Shown in pieces: positions 52,900 through 59,993 of a stretch of 64,000 bases of DNA. The stretch is from Vibrio stylophorae. Lineage in GTDB: Bacteria; Pseudomonadota; Gammaproteobacteria; Enterobacterales; Vibrionaceae. The first letter of the stretch is position 1. The number at the start of each line of letters is the position of its first letter. The position numbers were made by a program, and so were the translations under genes. The stretch spans positions 124,001-188,000 of the forward strand of contig NZ_CAKLDI010000002.1 in the NCBI RefSeq assembly GCF_921293875.1, given 5' to 3'. Under the pieces are notes generated by a model. The model was given only the letters and a program-made list of their open reading frames with translations. It was not told the origin of the DNA and did not search any database.

Positions 52900-53848
52900 A
52901 CCATCTTTGTATCAAACATCCTCTTTTCATAAAGCTTCATCGTTGAAGCAAGCTGCGGCTAGTCGCGCATCGTCTTATGGCGATCATCTGTTTTTGCGTC
53001 TGTGGAGCTGGGCTTGCGCATTTTTGCTATTTACCGTGATTTTAAGTGGCGTGTGTTTTATCGTTGTGCAAGCTTGGCCTGCATTGGGCGTTTCCCTCTT
53101 TTTTGGCGATAGTCCCCCATGGGCTGCTTTTTGGGGAGATGTGCCTATTTGGGAAGGCATTTGGCCCGCATGCGTTGGTACGCTGACGCTGATTTGTTTG
53201 ACTCTTGCTATTGCGCTTTTACCGGGCATTGGCACAGGTATTTGGCTTGCTCGCAGTCATGGCAGGCGACAGCAACTGCTGCGTTTTGCTATTGAGCTTT
53301 TAGCTGGGATCCCATCCATTTTGATGGGGCTTTTTGGCTTTACCTTGATCCTATTTTTACGCGCCACCTTTTGGCCTGAGGCCAATGTGAGTTTGCTGTT
53401 ATCCGCCACTTGTTTGGCACTGCTTATCATCCCCTATTTGGCGATGACCACGCAGTCGGCATTGTCGGCGCTGCCGGAATCATTAGCGGTGACCGCAGCG
53501 GCGCTTGGTATGCGCCCTTGGCAGGTGCTTTGGTATGTGCAGTTGCCGCAAGCCAAACGCGGCATTATTTCTGGGATCATGCTTTCATTAGGGCGCGCCG
53601 CTGAAGATACGGCTGTGATCATGCTGACCGGCGCCGTCGCCAATGCCGGGTTGCCCGCAGGAATTTTGGAGCGTTTTGAAGCCTTGCCCTTTGCCATTTT
53701 TTATTACAGTGCGCAGTACCAGAGTGAACAGGAGCTGCAGATGGCCTTTGGCGCAGCGCTGATTTTACTGTGCGCGACTGCCGTTATCTTTGCCTGTGCG
53801 GGATTATTGATGCAACGCAGTTTGCACCTTGAGGAAAAAAGCCAATGA
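52889..53848 (+). CDS. pstA: Phosphate ABC transporter permease PstA
   Basis: A 319-residue permease with an N-terminal hydrophilic extension of about 35 residues before the first helix. It has LAGIPSILMGLFGFTLIL, the EAA loop VTAAALGMRPWQVLWYVQLPQ and MLSLGRAAEDTAVIMLTGA, typical of PstA. It overlaps pstC by 11 bases and pstB by 4, showing a single transcript. Confidence 0.92.
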   Translation: MKDEPSLYQTSSFHKASSLKQAAASRASSYGDHLFLRLWSWACAFLLFTVILSGVCFIVVQAWPALGVSLFFGDSPPWAAFWGDVPIWEGIWPACVGTLTLICLTLAIALLPGIGTGIWLARSHGRRQQLLRFAIELLAGIPSILMGLFGFTLILFLRATFWPEANVSLLLSATCLALLIIPYLAMTTQSALSALPESLAVTAAALGMRPWQVLWYVQLPQAKRGIISGIMLSLGRAAEDTAVIMLTGAVANAGLPAGILERFEALPFAIFYYSAQYQSEQELQMAFGAALILLCATAVIFACAGLLMQRSLHLEEKSQ

Positions 53849-54597
53849 GCGCCCATGTTATTGTTCGTGATTTATCCTTAGCATTTGGCAAACATCAAGT
53901 GCTTCAAGGGATTGATGCCAATTTTGAGGCTAATCGTATTCACGTGTTGGTGGGGCCATCAGGCTCTGGTAAAAGTAGCTTTTTGCGCTCGCTCAATCGG
54001 CTCAATGAAGTGCAGACGCCCGCTTCAAGTTTTAGTGGTGAAATTTGGCTTGAAACGGTGAAAAGCAAAACGGCCATCCATCAATTAAAAGACAATGAAT
54101 TGCCTTGGTTGCGCCAGCAAATGGGGATGGTGTTTCAACATCCGCAATTATTGCCAGGGTCGATTGCCGATAATGTGTTACTTCCGCTCAAGGTTGTGCG
54201 TGGGTTAACCGGTGAGGCGGCCCAGCAAGCAATGCAAGATGCCTTGGAGCAAGCGGCACTATGGCAAGATGTTGCGCATCGGCTCGATGTGAATGCGAGC
54301 TCACTTTCTGGTGGTCAACAGCAGCGTTTGTGCTTAGCGCGAACCTTGGCTTTGTCGCCAACAGTCCTGTTACTTGACGAGCCGACTGCTTCTCTTGATC
54401 CAACAATGGCAGCGCAAATCGAAGATCTATTTTTGACGCTGCGCCAGCGCTACACCATGATTGTGGTTTCGCATCAGCCGCAGCAAAGTATCAAGCTTGC
54501 TGATCATCTTTATTGTTTTGAGCAAGGACAGATGCGTGAGTTGCCTAAAACGCAGTGGCACAGCTTTTTCTCACTCAAAGAAAATCAACGGGACTAA
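53845..54597 (+). CDS. pstB: Phosphate ABC transporter ATPase PstB
   Basis: A 250-residue ATPase with Walker A VGPSGSGKSSFLRSLNRLNE, signature LSGGQQQRLCLARTLA, Walker B VLLLDEPTASLDP and switch His in VVSHQPQQS. The Walker A plus RSLNRLNE is specific to PstB. It energises phosphate import. Its last 23 bases overlap the end of the convergent integron integrase gene, an unusually intimate junction. Confidence 0.93.
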   Translation: MSAHVIVRDLSLAFGKHQVLQGIDANFEANRIHVLVGPSGSGKSSFLRSLNRLNEVQTPASSFSGEIWLETVKSKTAIHQLKDNELPWLRQQMGMVFQHPQLLPGSIADNVLLPLKVVRGLTGEAAQQAMQDALEQAALWQDVAHRLDVNASSLSGGQQQRLCLARTLALSPTVLLLDEPTASLDPTMAAQIEDLFLTLRQRYTMIVVSHQPQQSIKLADHLYCFEQGQMRELPKTQWHSFFSLKENQRD

Positions 54598-55534
54598 TGG
54601 TACCGGCGCGGCGATTACCCACCACATGGGTATAAATCTCAGTAGTACGTAGATCCGTATGTCCCAGCAATTCCTGAACTGTGCGAATATCGGTGCCATT
54701 TTCGAGTAGTCGCGTGGCAAAGGAGTGGCGAAAGGTATGCGCAGTGACTCGTTTTACGATATTTGAAGCACTGACCGCCTGACGTAGTTGCCGCGCATAG
54801 GCACTGGCATGCAGGTGATGGCGGCAAAGATAACCATCGTAGGGATGCATGCAGCGATGGGTGGATGGAAAAAGAAATTGCCAGCCTTGCGTTTTCAGTG
54901 AATCTTTATATTTTCGGTAAATAGCCGGCGGGACAGAGCTCATTCCCGCACCTTGTGATATATCCTGCTGATGGATTTTCTTCACCACTTCAATTTGCGA
55001 TTTTAAAGGTTCAAATAAAGATTTGGGCAACAAACTGTAGCGATCTTTTCGTCCTTTACCGTTAAAGATAAAAATAGCCTGAGAAGCAAAATCAATGTCT
55101 TTAACTCGAAGACTGAGCGCTTCCTGAATTCTTAAACCCGCGCCATACAAAATGGCAGTAATTAGCCAATATTTTCCCTTTAAATGTGCCATCACCATTT
55201 TGACTTCTTCTTCACCTAGTACGGTTGGAATTCGCTTGGGTGTGCGCGTATTTTGGTAGCGTAAATCGACAATTTCACGACCTATCACATGTCGATAGAG
55301 AAAAATAATGGCGCAAAGTGCCTGATTTTGAGTTGCAGCGCTAACATGCCGATCCACAGCTAAATGGTTTAAAAAATGTTCAATTTCTTGATTGCCCATT
55401 TTTTGAGGATGGCTCAGGTCATGAAAGCGAATGAAGCACTTAATCCAGTGTAAGTAACTTTTTTCAGTGCGCAGGCTATATTGGCGGGTGCGCAGCTCTG
55501 TTCGAACTTGGTTGAGAAAAGGGGACTTAGACAT
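54575..55534 (-). CDS. intIA: Integron integrase (IntIA type tyrosine recombinase)
   Basis: The start at 55534 (MSKSPFLNQVRTELRTRQYS) has GAGG five bases ahead. The 319-residue tyrosine recombinase has catalytic Arg135 (YGAGLRIQEAL), His266 and Arg269 (AHTFRHSFATRL), His292 (LLGHTDLRT) and Tyr301 (EIYTHV). The extra segment around residues 196-224 (GMSSVPPAIYRKYKD, then WQFLFPS) is the integron-specific insertion that contacts folded attC. It excises and inserts gene cassettes at attI. It reads away from the array, toward pstB, and a LexA box covers its promoter. By eye it is clearly diverged from V. cholerae IntIA. Confidence 0.95.
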   Translation of the reverse strand: MSKSPFLNQVRTELRTRQYSLRTEKSYLHWIKCFIRFHDLSHPQKMGNQEIEHFLNHLAVDRHVSAATQNQALCAIIFLYRHVIGREIVDLRYQNTRTPKRIPTVLGEEEVKMVMAHLKGKYWLITAILYGAGLRIQEALSLRVKDIDFASQAIFIFNGKGRKDRYSLLPKSLFEPLKSQIEVVKKIHQQDISQGAGMSSVPPAIYRKYKDSLKTQGWQFLFPSTHRCMHPYDGYLCRHHLHASAYARQLRQAVSASNIVKRVTAHTFRHSFATRLLENGTDIRTVQELLGHTDLRTTEIYTHVVGNRRAGTISPVDFL

Positions 55535-55556
55535 CAACGCCTCGAAATTACATAAA

Positions 55557-55572
55557 CTGTATGTATATACAG
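55557..55572 (-). promoter_or_regulatory. LexA (SOS) box of the integrase promoter
   Basis: CTGTATGTATATACAG has the CTG-N10-CAG form of the LexA consensus and lies 22 bases upstream of the integrase start codon. Integrase expression, hence cassette shuffling, should be induced by DNA damage. Confidence 0.88.
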
Positions 55573-55670
55573 TTATAAGTTAAGATCGCAAAATTACAAG
55601 CTCAAAGCTGTTGATCACGAGACTAAAATTGCTCGTTTTGATGTGAGTTTGATACATAACCTTTTGATAA

Positions 55671-55689
55671 GATTTAAATTATCATTATC
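55671..55689. promoter_or_regulatory. Weak Fur-box-like sequence in the integron leader
   Basis: GATTTAAATTATCATTATC matches 14 of 19 Fur positions. It lies between the integrase promoter and the cassette array. AT-rich sequence makes chance matches likely. Confidence 0.25.
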
Positions 55690-55744
55690 CAAGATTTTAT
55701 CTAAGACCTCGTGAAACGCGTTGCTCACTTTGGTTATACAGCCT

Positions 55745-55774
55745 CATCTCTCAATCATTAAAATTTGAGAGATG
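55745..55774. other. 10-bp perfect inverted repeat in the array leader
   Basis: CATCTCTCAA and TTGAGAGATG are separated by 10 bases, 27 bases before the attI leader ORF. No T tract follows. It may be an mRNA hairpin or a protein-binding site affecting the cassette promoter. Confidence 0.55.
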
Positions 55775-55801
55775 ACCCATTGAAACAAGGGAGATTCAAC
55801 C

Positions 55802-55885
55802 ATGAAATTGTCGTACTCTAACTATATCAGTGGCTGCACAAACCGGACTTGCAGCCTAATACACTGTTATAAAGCAAAATCGTGA
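55802..55885 (+). CDS. 27-codon leader ORF spanning attI
   Basis: The ORF MKLSYSNYISGCTNRTCSLI... has a strong ribosome binding site (GGGAG, nine bases ahead of its ATG). It runs across the attI crossover point into the first cassette, ending 11 bases before the first cassette gene. Its position recalls ORF-11 of class 1 integrons, which enhances translation of cassette genes lacking a ribosome binding site. Because the crossover is inside it, each newly inserted cassette would change its C-terminus. The peptide itself may have no function. Confidence 0.5.
   Translation: MKLSYSNYISGCTNRTCSLIHCYKAKS
55831..55873 (+). other. attI recombination site (approximate)
   Basis: The array begins at GTTATAA: crossover is inferred between G55866 and T55867, by analogy with the G|TTA boundaries of the attC sites downstream. 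A GGCTGC...GCAGCC inverted repeat lies just before it. The outer limit of attI is not defined by sequence alone. Confidence 0.7.
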
Positions 55886-55896
55886 GGCAGTGAAAT

Positions 55897-56100
55897 ATGA
55901 AATATTATTCGCCTAATCTAAGACATTTCGGTTTCGCGTCGCTTATATTTTTGTTATTCACTGGGTGTGAGCAACGAACTGATTTTGATGCTTGTGTCGA
56001 ATATTGGACTTCTGTTGCTAATGAACAGGAGCTTTCTGAGAAAGATTCTAAACAGTTATCAATTTGGTATATTGAAGCAAATTGTAAGCTCTCAAAATAG
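55897..56100 (+). CDS. Cassette 1: small lipoprotein, 67 aa
   Basis: GAGG nine bases ahead supports the start. MKYYSPNLRHFGFASLIFLLFTGCEQ is a lipoprotein signal with the lipobox LFTGC. The mature part is about 44 residues, with two cysteines (DACVEYW; EANCKLSK) that can form one disulfide. It is the cassette closest to attI, so it should be the most recently acquired and the best expressed. No family recognised. Confidence 0.7.
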   Translation: MKYYSPNLRHFGFASLIFLLFTGCEQRTDFDACVEYWTSVANEQELSEKDSKQLSIWYIEANCKLSK

Positions 56101-56111
56101 TGCTTGCTCAA

Positions 56112-56240
56112 TAACAAGCGCATTAAGTCACCAGCTTCGCTGGCTGGGATGCCAAAGCTGTGCGGCAATTCGCTTATGCGCTGCGCTTAAGTGTAATCAA
56201 ATTGCCGCTTCGCAAGGCACCCCTTATGCGGGCGTTATGT
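56112..56240 (+). other. attC site 1 (long type)
   Basis: Runs from TAACAAGCGCATTAAGT to GGGCGTTAT; crossover after G56234. Internal arms pair strongly (GCCAAAGCTG...; CGGCAATT with AATTGCCG). It is closely similar to attC site 4. Confidence 0.85.
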
Positions 56241-56252
56241 TCTCGGAGTGTT

Positions 56253-56762
56253 ATGGAAAATATATTAATAGCAATTATAAGTTCGATCAGCAGTGTTAGC
56301 CTGATAGCTTTGCTTACTTTTTTATGCAGAAATTGGTTGTTAGAAAGGCTCAAAGCTTCGGTGAAGCACGAGTACGATCTAAAGCTTGAGAGTTATAAGT
56401 CACAAATAACTAGGCGTGAACAAGCATACGAAGAAATCATAGTTGCTCTTTATGACATGATTAAATATTTTCGTGTCCACAAAGAGGATTATGGTCAAGG
56501 TACTGGTCTATCTGATGAAAGAGAGCGTGAGTTGCTACAAAAATACATAAAGGCATCCTCATCACTAAGTAAAGCTACTGACATTGGGTCTTTTTACATA
56601 TCACAAAACTCTGTCGATATTCTTCAAAAGCTTAGAAGTCGAGAAATATTAGATTATTACAATGAACCTAAGTTTGAGTTTTATGAACAAGAGTTTCAAG
56701 AGCATGACAAAGCTCTGAAAGAGCTTCTAGTTTCGGCTAAGAAAGATATGAAACGAACATAA
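56253..56762 (+). CDS. Cassette 2: membrane-anchored coiled-coil protein, 169 aa
   Basis: The start at 56253 (MENILIAIISSISSVSLIAL) follows CGGAGTG; longer frames run through the attC site and are artefacts. One N-terminal membrane helix is followed by a charged helical region (VKHEYDLKLESYKSQITRRE) with coiled-coil character and an acidic/lysine-rich C-terminus. The gene is more AT-rich than the chromosomal genes before pstB. Its TAA stop is the first codon of the attC site. Function unknown. Confidence 0.8.
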   Translation: MENILIAIISSISSVSLIALLTFLCRNWLLERLKASVKHEYDLKLESYKSQITRREQAYEEIIVALYDMIKYFRVHKEDYGQGTGLSDERERELLQKYIKASSSLSKATDIGSFYISQNSVDILQKLRSREILDYYNEPKFEFYEQEFQEHDKALKELLVSAKKDMKRT

Positions 56763-56880
56763 CAAACAATTTAAGAGTGATTCAGCACGCTTGGCATTTT
56801 GGGTTTGAGTAGTTCAGCGTCTAAGGTGGTCAAATCAACTTCTGTGGTCGCGTGCTTCACACCTTAATTGGGCGTTAACC
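56760..56880 (+). other. attC site 2 (VCR-like)
   Basis: From TAACAAACAATTTAAGAG to TTGGGCGTTAACC; crossover after G56874. The CGCTTGGCATTTT centre resembles the V. cholerae repeat type. Confidence 0.85.
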
Positions 56881-56882
56881 GT

Positions 56883-57302
56883 ATGACTAAGAAGACTCGA
56901 TTATCAATTCAAGATGATAGCGGCAATCATATCTTAACCTCTTATGTGGCGGTGCCAGGCTGTGACTATGAGGGCGCCGATTTATCAGGTTTATCGTTTA
57001 TTGGGCAGAAAGGCTTGCGTGGTCGATGCTTCAGGCATGCGATTCTTTACTGGGCTAATTTATCTGATTCAGATTTTAGTGGATGTGATTTTCGTAATTC
57101 TGATTTGAGAGGCGCTATTCTATCCGGTGCATTATTGACGAATTGTGACTTTAGAGGCGCGAAGCTGGGAAAAGACAATTTAGGCGGAGAAACTGAAATT
57201 GACGGGGCGAACTTTGAAGGCTCAATTTACGACAAAAATAGTGAATTTCCAGAAGGGTTTAGTCCAAAAGGTGCAGGTATGCACTATCAAGTCAACGGTT
57301 AA
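56883..57302 (+). CDS. Cassette 3: pentapeptide-repeat protein, 139 aa
   Basis: The start at 56883 (MTKKTRLSIQDDSGNHI) is nine bases from the crossover, with no ribosome binding site, so translation may depend on upstream coupling. The middle carries pentapeptide repeats of the A(D/N)LxG type (GADLSGLSFIG, WANLSDSDFSGCDFRNSDLR, GAILSGALLTNCDFRGAKL). It is too short for a Qnr protein, which has about 218 residues. The right-handed beta-helix it predicts could mimic nucleic acid or mediate binding, but no function can be assigned. Confidence 0.85.
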   Translation: MTKKTRLSIQDDSGNHILTSYVAVPGCDYEGADLSGLSFIGQKGLRGRCFRHAILYWANLSDSDFSGCDFRNSDLRGAILSGALLTNCDFRGAKLGKDNLGGETEIDGANFEGSIYDKNSEFPEGFSPKGAGMHYQVNG

Positions 57303-57397
57303 CAAGTAGTTTAAGCGGGATGCCAAACTGTGTGCTGTTTTCGCTCCGCTCAAGGTTAGCACACTACAGTTTGCCACCCCTTAACTAAGCGTTACAT
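57300..57397 (+). other. attC site 3 (short type)
   Basis: From TAACAAGTAGTTTAAGCGGG to CTAAGCGTTAC; crossover after G57391. TGTGTGCTG pairs with TAGCACACTA. Confidence 0.85.
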
Positions 57398-57412
57398 GCT
57401 TCTGGATATCGT

Positions 57413-57979
57413 ATGGAATGGAAAATTAGAATATTCATAGCTCTATTAGTGGCTGGCTTTCCATCAATAGCTTATGCAAACGGTGGGGGACCATTGCTGC
57501 TATTTATTAGTGGCAGTGCTTTTATTTGCGGGCAAGTGTGGATCTTGCTTGTTGAGACAGTGCTATTGAATCGTGCTTCTGGTCTTGGTGGAGGGACAGC
57601 TTTCAAACATGTTTTTTGGGCTAACTTGGTTTCAACAATAATTGTAGGTTTTGGCTTTCCTTTGGCTCTGGCTATTATTACAGGGTTCGGAATGGCGCTA
57701 CCTGAACCATACGCTGACTATTCTTCTGCAATTGGAACATGGCTTTATGATAGAGCGCCGTATGGAAAGTATCTAATTTATATATCGATGGTTTGGTTGT
57801 TTATAACTTTTCTGCTCACTATTTACTGTGAAAAAGCATTTTATAATTGGTATTGGCGAAAAGTTGGCTTTAGCCCATGTTTTTCAATTGACAAATTTAT
57901 ATGGCAGGCTCATGCGGTTAGTTATTCAGGCCTGCTAATAATGGTTCTGCTAATGTGGCATGAATTATTCAGCATGTAA
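57413..57979 (+). CDS. Cassette 4: polytopic membrane protein, 188 aa
   Basis: MEWKIRIFIALLVAGFPSIAYANGGG looks like a signal peptide or first helix, followed by three or four more hydrophobic segments (LLLFISGSAFICGQVWILL, VSTIIVGFGFPLALAIITGF, YLIYISMVWLFITFLLTIY, VSYSGLLIMVLLMW). No conserved motif I can name. The stop codon coincides with the start of the attC site, as is usual for these cassettes. Confidence 0.8.
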   Translation: MEWKIRIFIALLVAGFPSIAYANGGGPLLLFISGSAFICGQVWILLVETVLLNRASGLGGGTAFKHVFWANLVSTIIVGFGFPLALAIITGFGMALPEPYADYSSAIGTWLYDRAPYGKYLIYISMVWLFITFLLTIYCEKAFYNWYWRKVGFSPCFSIDKFIWQAHAVSYSGLLIMVLLMWHELFSM

Positions 57980-58104
57980 CAAGTGCATTAAGTCGCCAGC
58001 TTCGCAGGCTGGGATGCCAAAGCTGCGCGGCAATTTGCTTATTGGCTGCGCTTAGTTTAATCAAATTGCCGCTCTGCATGGCACCCCTTATGCAGGCGTT
58101 ATGC
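57977..58104 (+). other. attC site 4 (long type)
   Basis: From TAACAAGTGCATTAAGTCG to GCAGGCGTTATG; crossover after G58098. Same subfamily as site 1. Confidence 0.85.
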
Positions 58105-58140
58105 TTTTTGGTGAGTTAAGGATTCGTTAAGAGAGTAAAT

Positions 58141-58629
58141 ATGCCATTTACACCTTTGCATATGGGGCCAGCGTTAGTTTTGAAATCGGCGGCTAGTGCA
58201 AGTTTTTCATTAACTGTTTTTGGTTGGTCTCAAATAGTTATGGATATTCAACCTTTAGTTGTGATGTTGACTGACTCAGGAGAGTTACATGGTTGGAGTC
58301 ACACGATTCTAGGAGCTACTTTGCTAGGTCTGTTATCAGCATTAACGGGTAAGTATCTGAGTGAAAGTGGATTGTTTATTATTCGGTGGCAGCGTTTTCT
58401 TCCAATAAAGTGGAAAACTGCTTATCTAAGTTCCTTTCTAGGTACATACAGCCATGTTTTTATTGACGCCATAATGCATGTAGATGTTTTACCTTTTTCT
58501 CCCTTATTCGATGGCAATCCGTTTCATGGGATGGTCAGCATAGCCGTGCTTCAACAAATTTGAATAGCGAGCGCTGTTATTGGTGGGATTCTTTGTGTTG
58601 CTCGAGATAGTAAATCAGAAAAAGCATAA
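58141..58629 (+). pseudogene. Cassette 5: YdjM/DUF457-like membrane hydrolase with premature TGA
   Basis: MPFTPLHMGPALVLKSAA, then GELHGWSHTILGATLLGLL and SHVFIDAIMHVDVLPFSP resemble membrane-bound metal-dependent hydrolases (LexA-regulated YdjM/DUF457 type), with histidines as likely metal ligands. The frame meets TGA at 58561-58563 after 140 codons. The same frame then stays open for 21 more codons (IASAVIGGILCVARDSKSEK...), a plausible last membrane helix, and stops in the TAA that opens attC site 5. The intact gene was thus probably 162 codons long and carries a nonsense mutation. The 140-residue product might still be active. Confidence 0.65.
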
Positions 58630-58750
58630 CAAAGCGTTAAAGAGGGACTTGGCTCGCGTGGCATTTTCAATTTGCGGTAAGTTTAGTGGTTACGGCGTGA
58701 TGCGGTCACTTTTGTAGTGCGTGCCGGCGCCCCTTAACGCGGCGTTAGAA
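58627..58750 (+). other. attC site 5 (VCR-like)
   Basis: From TAACAAAGCGTTAAAGAGGG to CGCGGCGTTAGA; crossover after G58744. Closest in style to the V. cholerae repeats. Confidence 0.88.
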
Positions 58751-59151
58751 AACCTTCGTGTAATTTACAGTTTTCGGTGGGCGGTTTGCAGCCAATTCAA
58801 TCAACGGTGATTACGCGTATCACTTCTAATCACGCGTTCGGGCTGCAAACAATGGTTCGGCTCGCGCAATTTCTGTGAGTTTGTTGTTCTGCCGCCAACA
58901 CAGTTCGCGGGTCGCCAATATGCACAACTTCTCTCAAATTTAGGCAAGTGCAATTGGCTCATTCAGGTAAAATTGGGTGGCGGTTTCAGTTTGGCTTGGG
59001 TGTGGTGGTTTACGCAGGGCGGGGCTGTTACGTTGGCATTTTTGAGCGCCGCGGTTTCTAACAAGTAGTTCAAGCGGGATGCCAAACAGTGCGCTGTTTT
59101 TCGCTTCGCTCAAGTTTAGCGCACTACAGTTTGTCACCCCTTAACTTAGCG
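58745..59151 (+). repeat. Repeated ORF-poor cassette, copy A (cassette 6)
   Basis: A 407-base cassette without a conventional ORF. A nested hairpin spans 58784-58850: GTTTGCAGCC pairs with GGCTGCAAAC, and inside it GTGATTA pairs with TAATCAC. The second half (58906-59058) keeps an open frame reading RQYAQLLSNLGKCNWL and GGGFSLAWVWWFTQ up to the attC site, but no start codon with a ribosome binding site precedes it. The same element recurs as copies B, C and D. Confidence 0.88.
58784..58850 (+). ncRNA. Candidate structured RNA, copy A
   Basis: The nested 10-bp and 7-bp arms are perfect here and in copies B and C. They lie 40 bases from the cassette boundary. Expression as an RNA is an inference only. 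Confidence 0.35.
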
Positions 59152-59157
59152 TTAGCT
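59059..59157 (+). other. attC site 6 (short type)
   Basis: From TAACAAGTAGTTCAAGCGGG to CTTAGCGTTAG; crossover after G59151. CAGTGCGCTG and TAGCGCACTA pair. Confidence 0.88.
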
Positions 59158-59209
59158 TTGCAAGGATTCGAAAAAGTAAGCCACAAATTTGCAGCTTACT
59201 TTTACAGTC

Positions 59210-59338
59210 TTATTTACTTGATGACTTGCTTGGCTTGAGGCCAGGAGTGTTTCCTGGAGTATTTTTGTTGTCGCGTCGACGCTGATCTGGCTTACCTGTC
59301 GATTTTGCAATTGGTTTAGGACCGGGTTTAAGAGCCAT
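59210..59338 (-). CDS. Cassette 7: 42-aa basic protein on the opposite strand
   Basis: MALKPGPKPIAKSTGKPDQR leads into DQRRRDNKNTPGNTPGLKP and SKSSSK, a Lys/Pro/Gly-rich disordered peptide. GAGGAA eight bases ahead of the ATG supports it. It runs against the array, so the array promoter cannot express it and it must have its own, probably within 59340-59460. Orientation and small basic product recall cassettes carrying self-expressed genes such as antitoxins, but no partner is visible. Family not recognised. Confidence 0.6.
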   Translation of the reverse strand: MALKPGPKPIAKSTGKPDQRRRDNKNTPGNTPGLKPSKSSSK

Positions 59339-59473
59339 CGCTATATTCCTCGTATGAATGAGAGGGTTCTCTCGAACGATAATATATTTCCTTCGAAGGG
59401 TTACTTTTGCGAGCTAGATTGGATATACATTAACGTGTGCTTCATATCTGGTTTTATTTTGCTTAGTGAAAGC

Positions 59474-59587
59474 TAACAAGTACTTTCAGCGGATGCCAAA
59501 CGCTGCGCAGTTTTTGTGTGGCTTGCTTCGCTCGAATTTTGCACAAAACCGGCTGCGCATTTGTCACGGCTGAAGTTGGCGTTAGAA
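59474..59587 (+). other. attC site 7 (medium type)
   Basis: From TAACAAGTACTTTCAGCGG to GTTGGCGTTAG; crossover after G59581. GCTGCGCAG and CTGCGCAT regions pair. Confidence 0.88.
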
Positions 59588-59987
59588 AGCCTTCGGTGAA
59601 TTTACTGTTTTCAGTGGGCGGTTTGCAGCCAATTCAATCAGCGGTGATTACGCGTTTCACTTTTAATCACGCGTTCGGGCTGCAAACATAAGTTCAGCGC
59701 GCGCATTGCCTTTCAATTTTTTGCACTCCCGCCATCTAGGTTTTCACATCGCCAATATGCACAACTTCTCTCAAATTTAGGTAAGTGCAATTGGCTTATT
59801 CAGGCAAAGTTGGGTGGCGGTTTTAGTTTGGCCTGGGCATGGTGGTTTACTTAGGTTTGGGCTGTTACTTTGGCATTTTTGAGCGCTGTGGTTTCTAACA
59901 AATTGTTCAAGCGGGATGCCAAACTGTGCGCTGTTTTCGCTTCGCTCAAGTGTAGCGCACTACAGTTTGTCACCCCTTAACTTAGCG
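59582..59987 (+). repeat. Repeated ORF-poor cassette, copy B (cassette 8)
   Basis: 406 bases, aligned end to end with copy A, including the same short-type attC. The hairpin is at 59621-59687 with perfect outer arms. The frame that stays open in copies A and C is stopped here by a TAG within WWFT, which argues against it being a gene. Directly followed by copy C in tandem. Confidence 0.88.
59621..59687 (+). ncRNA. Candidate structured RNA, copy B
   Basis: The same nested hairpin as copy A. Loop and spacer bases differ while both stems are kept. Confidence 0.35.
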
Positions 59988-59993
59988 TTAGAA
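59896..59993 (+). other. attC site 8 (short type)
   Basis: From TAACAAATTGTTCAAGCGGG to CTTAGCGTTAG; crossover after G59987. Confidence 0.88.

Noticed and set aside
56883-57302. Pentapeptide-repeat cassette as a Qnr quinolone-resistance gene
   Set aside because: It is 139 residues long with too few repeat coils and none of the Qnr loops I would expect.
58561-58563. TGA in cassette 5 as a selenocysteine codon
   Set aside because: No adjacent SECIS-like hairpin is obvious and the encoded position is not a catalytic motif; a nonsense mutation is simpler.
58940-59137. Minus-strand ORF of 65 codons in repeated cassette A
   Set aside because: It spans the cassette body and attC site 6, lacks a ribosome binding site and is not kept in the other copies.
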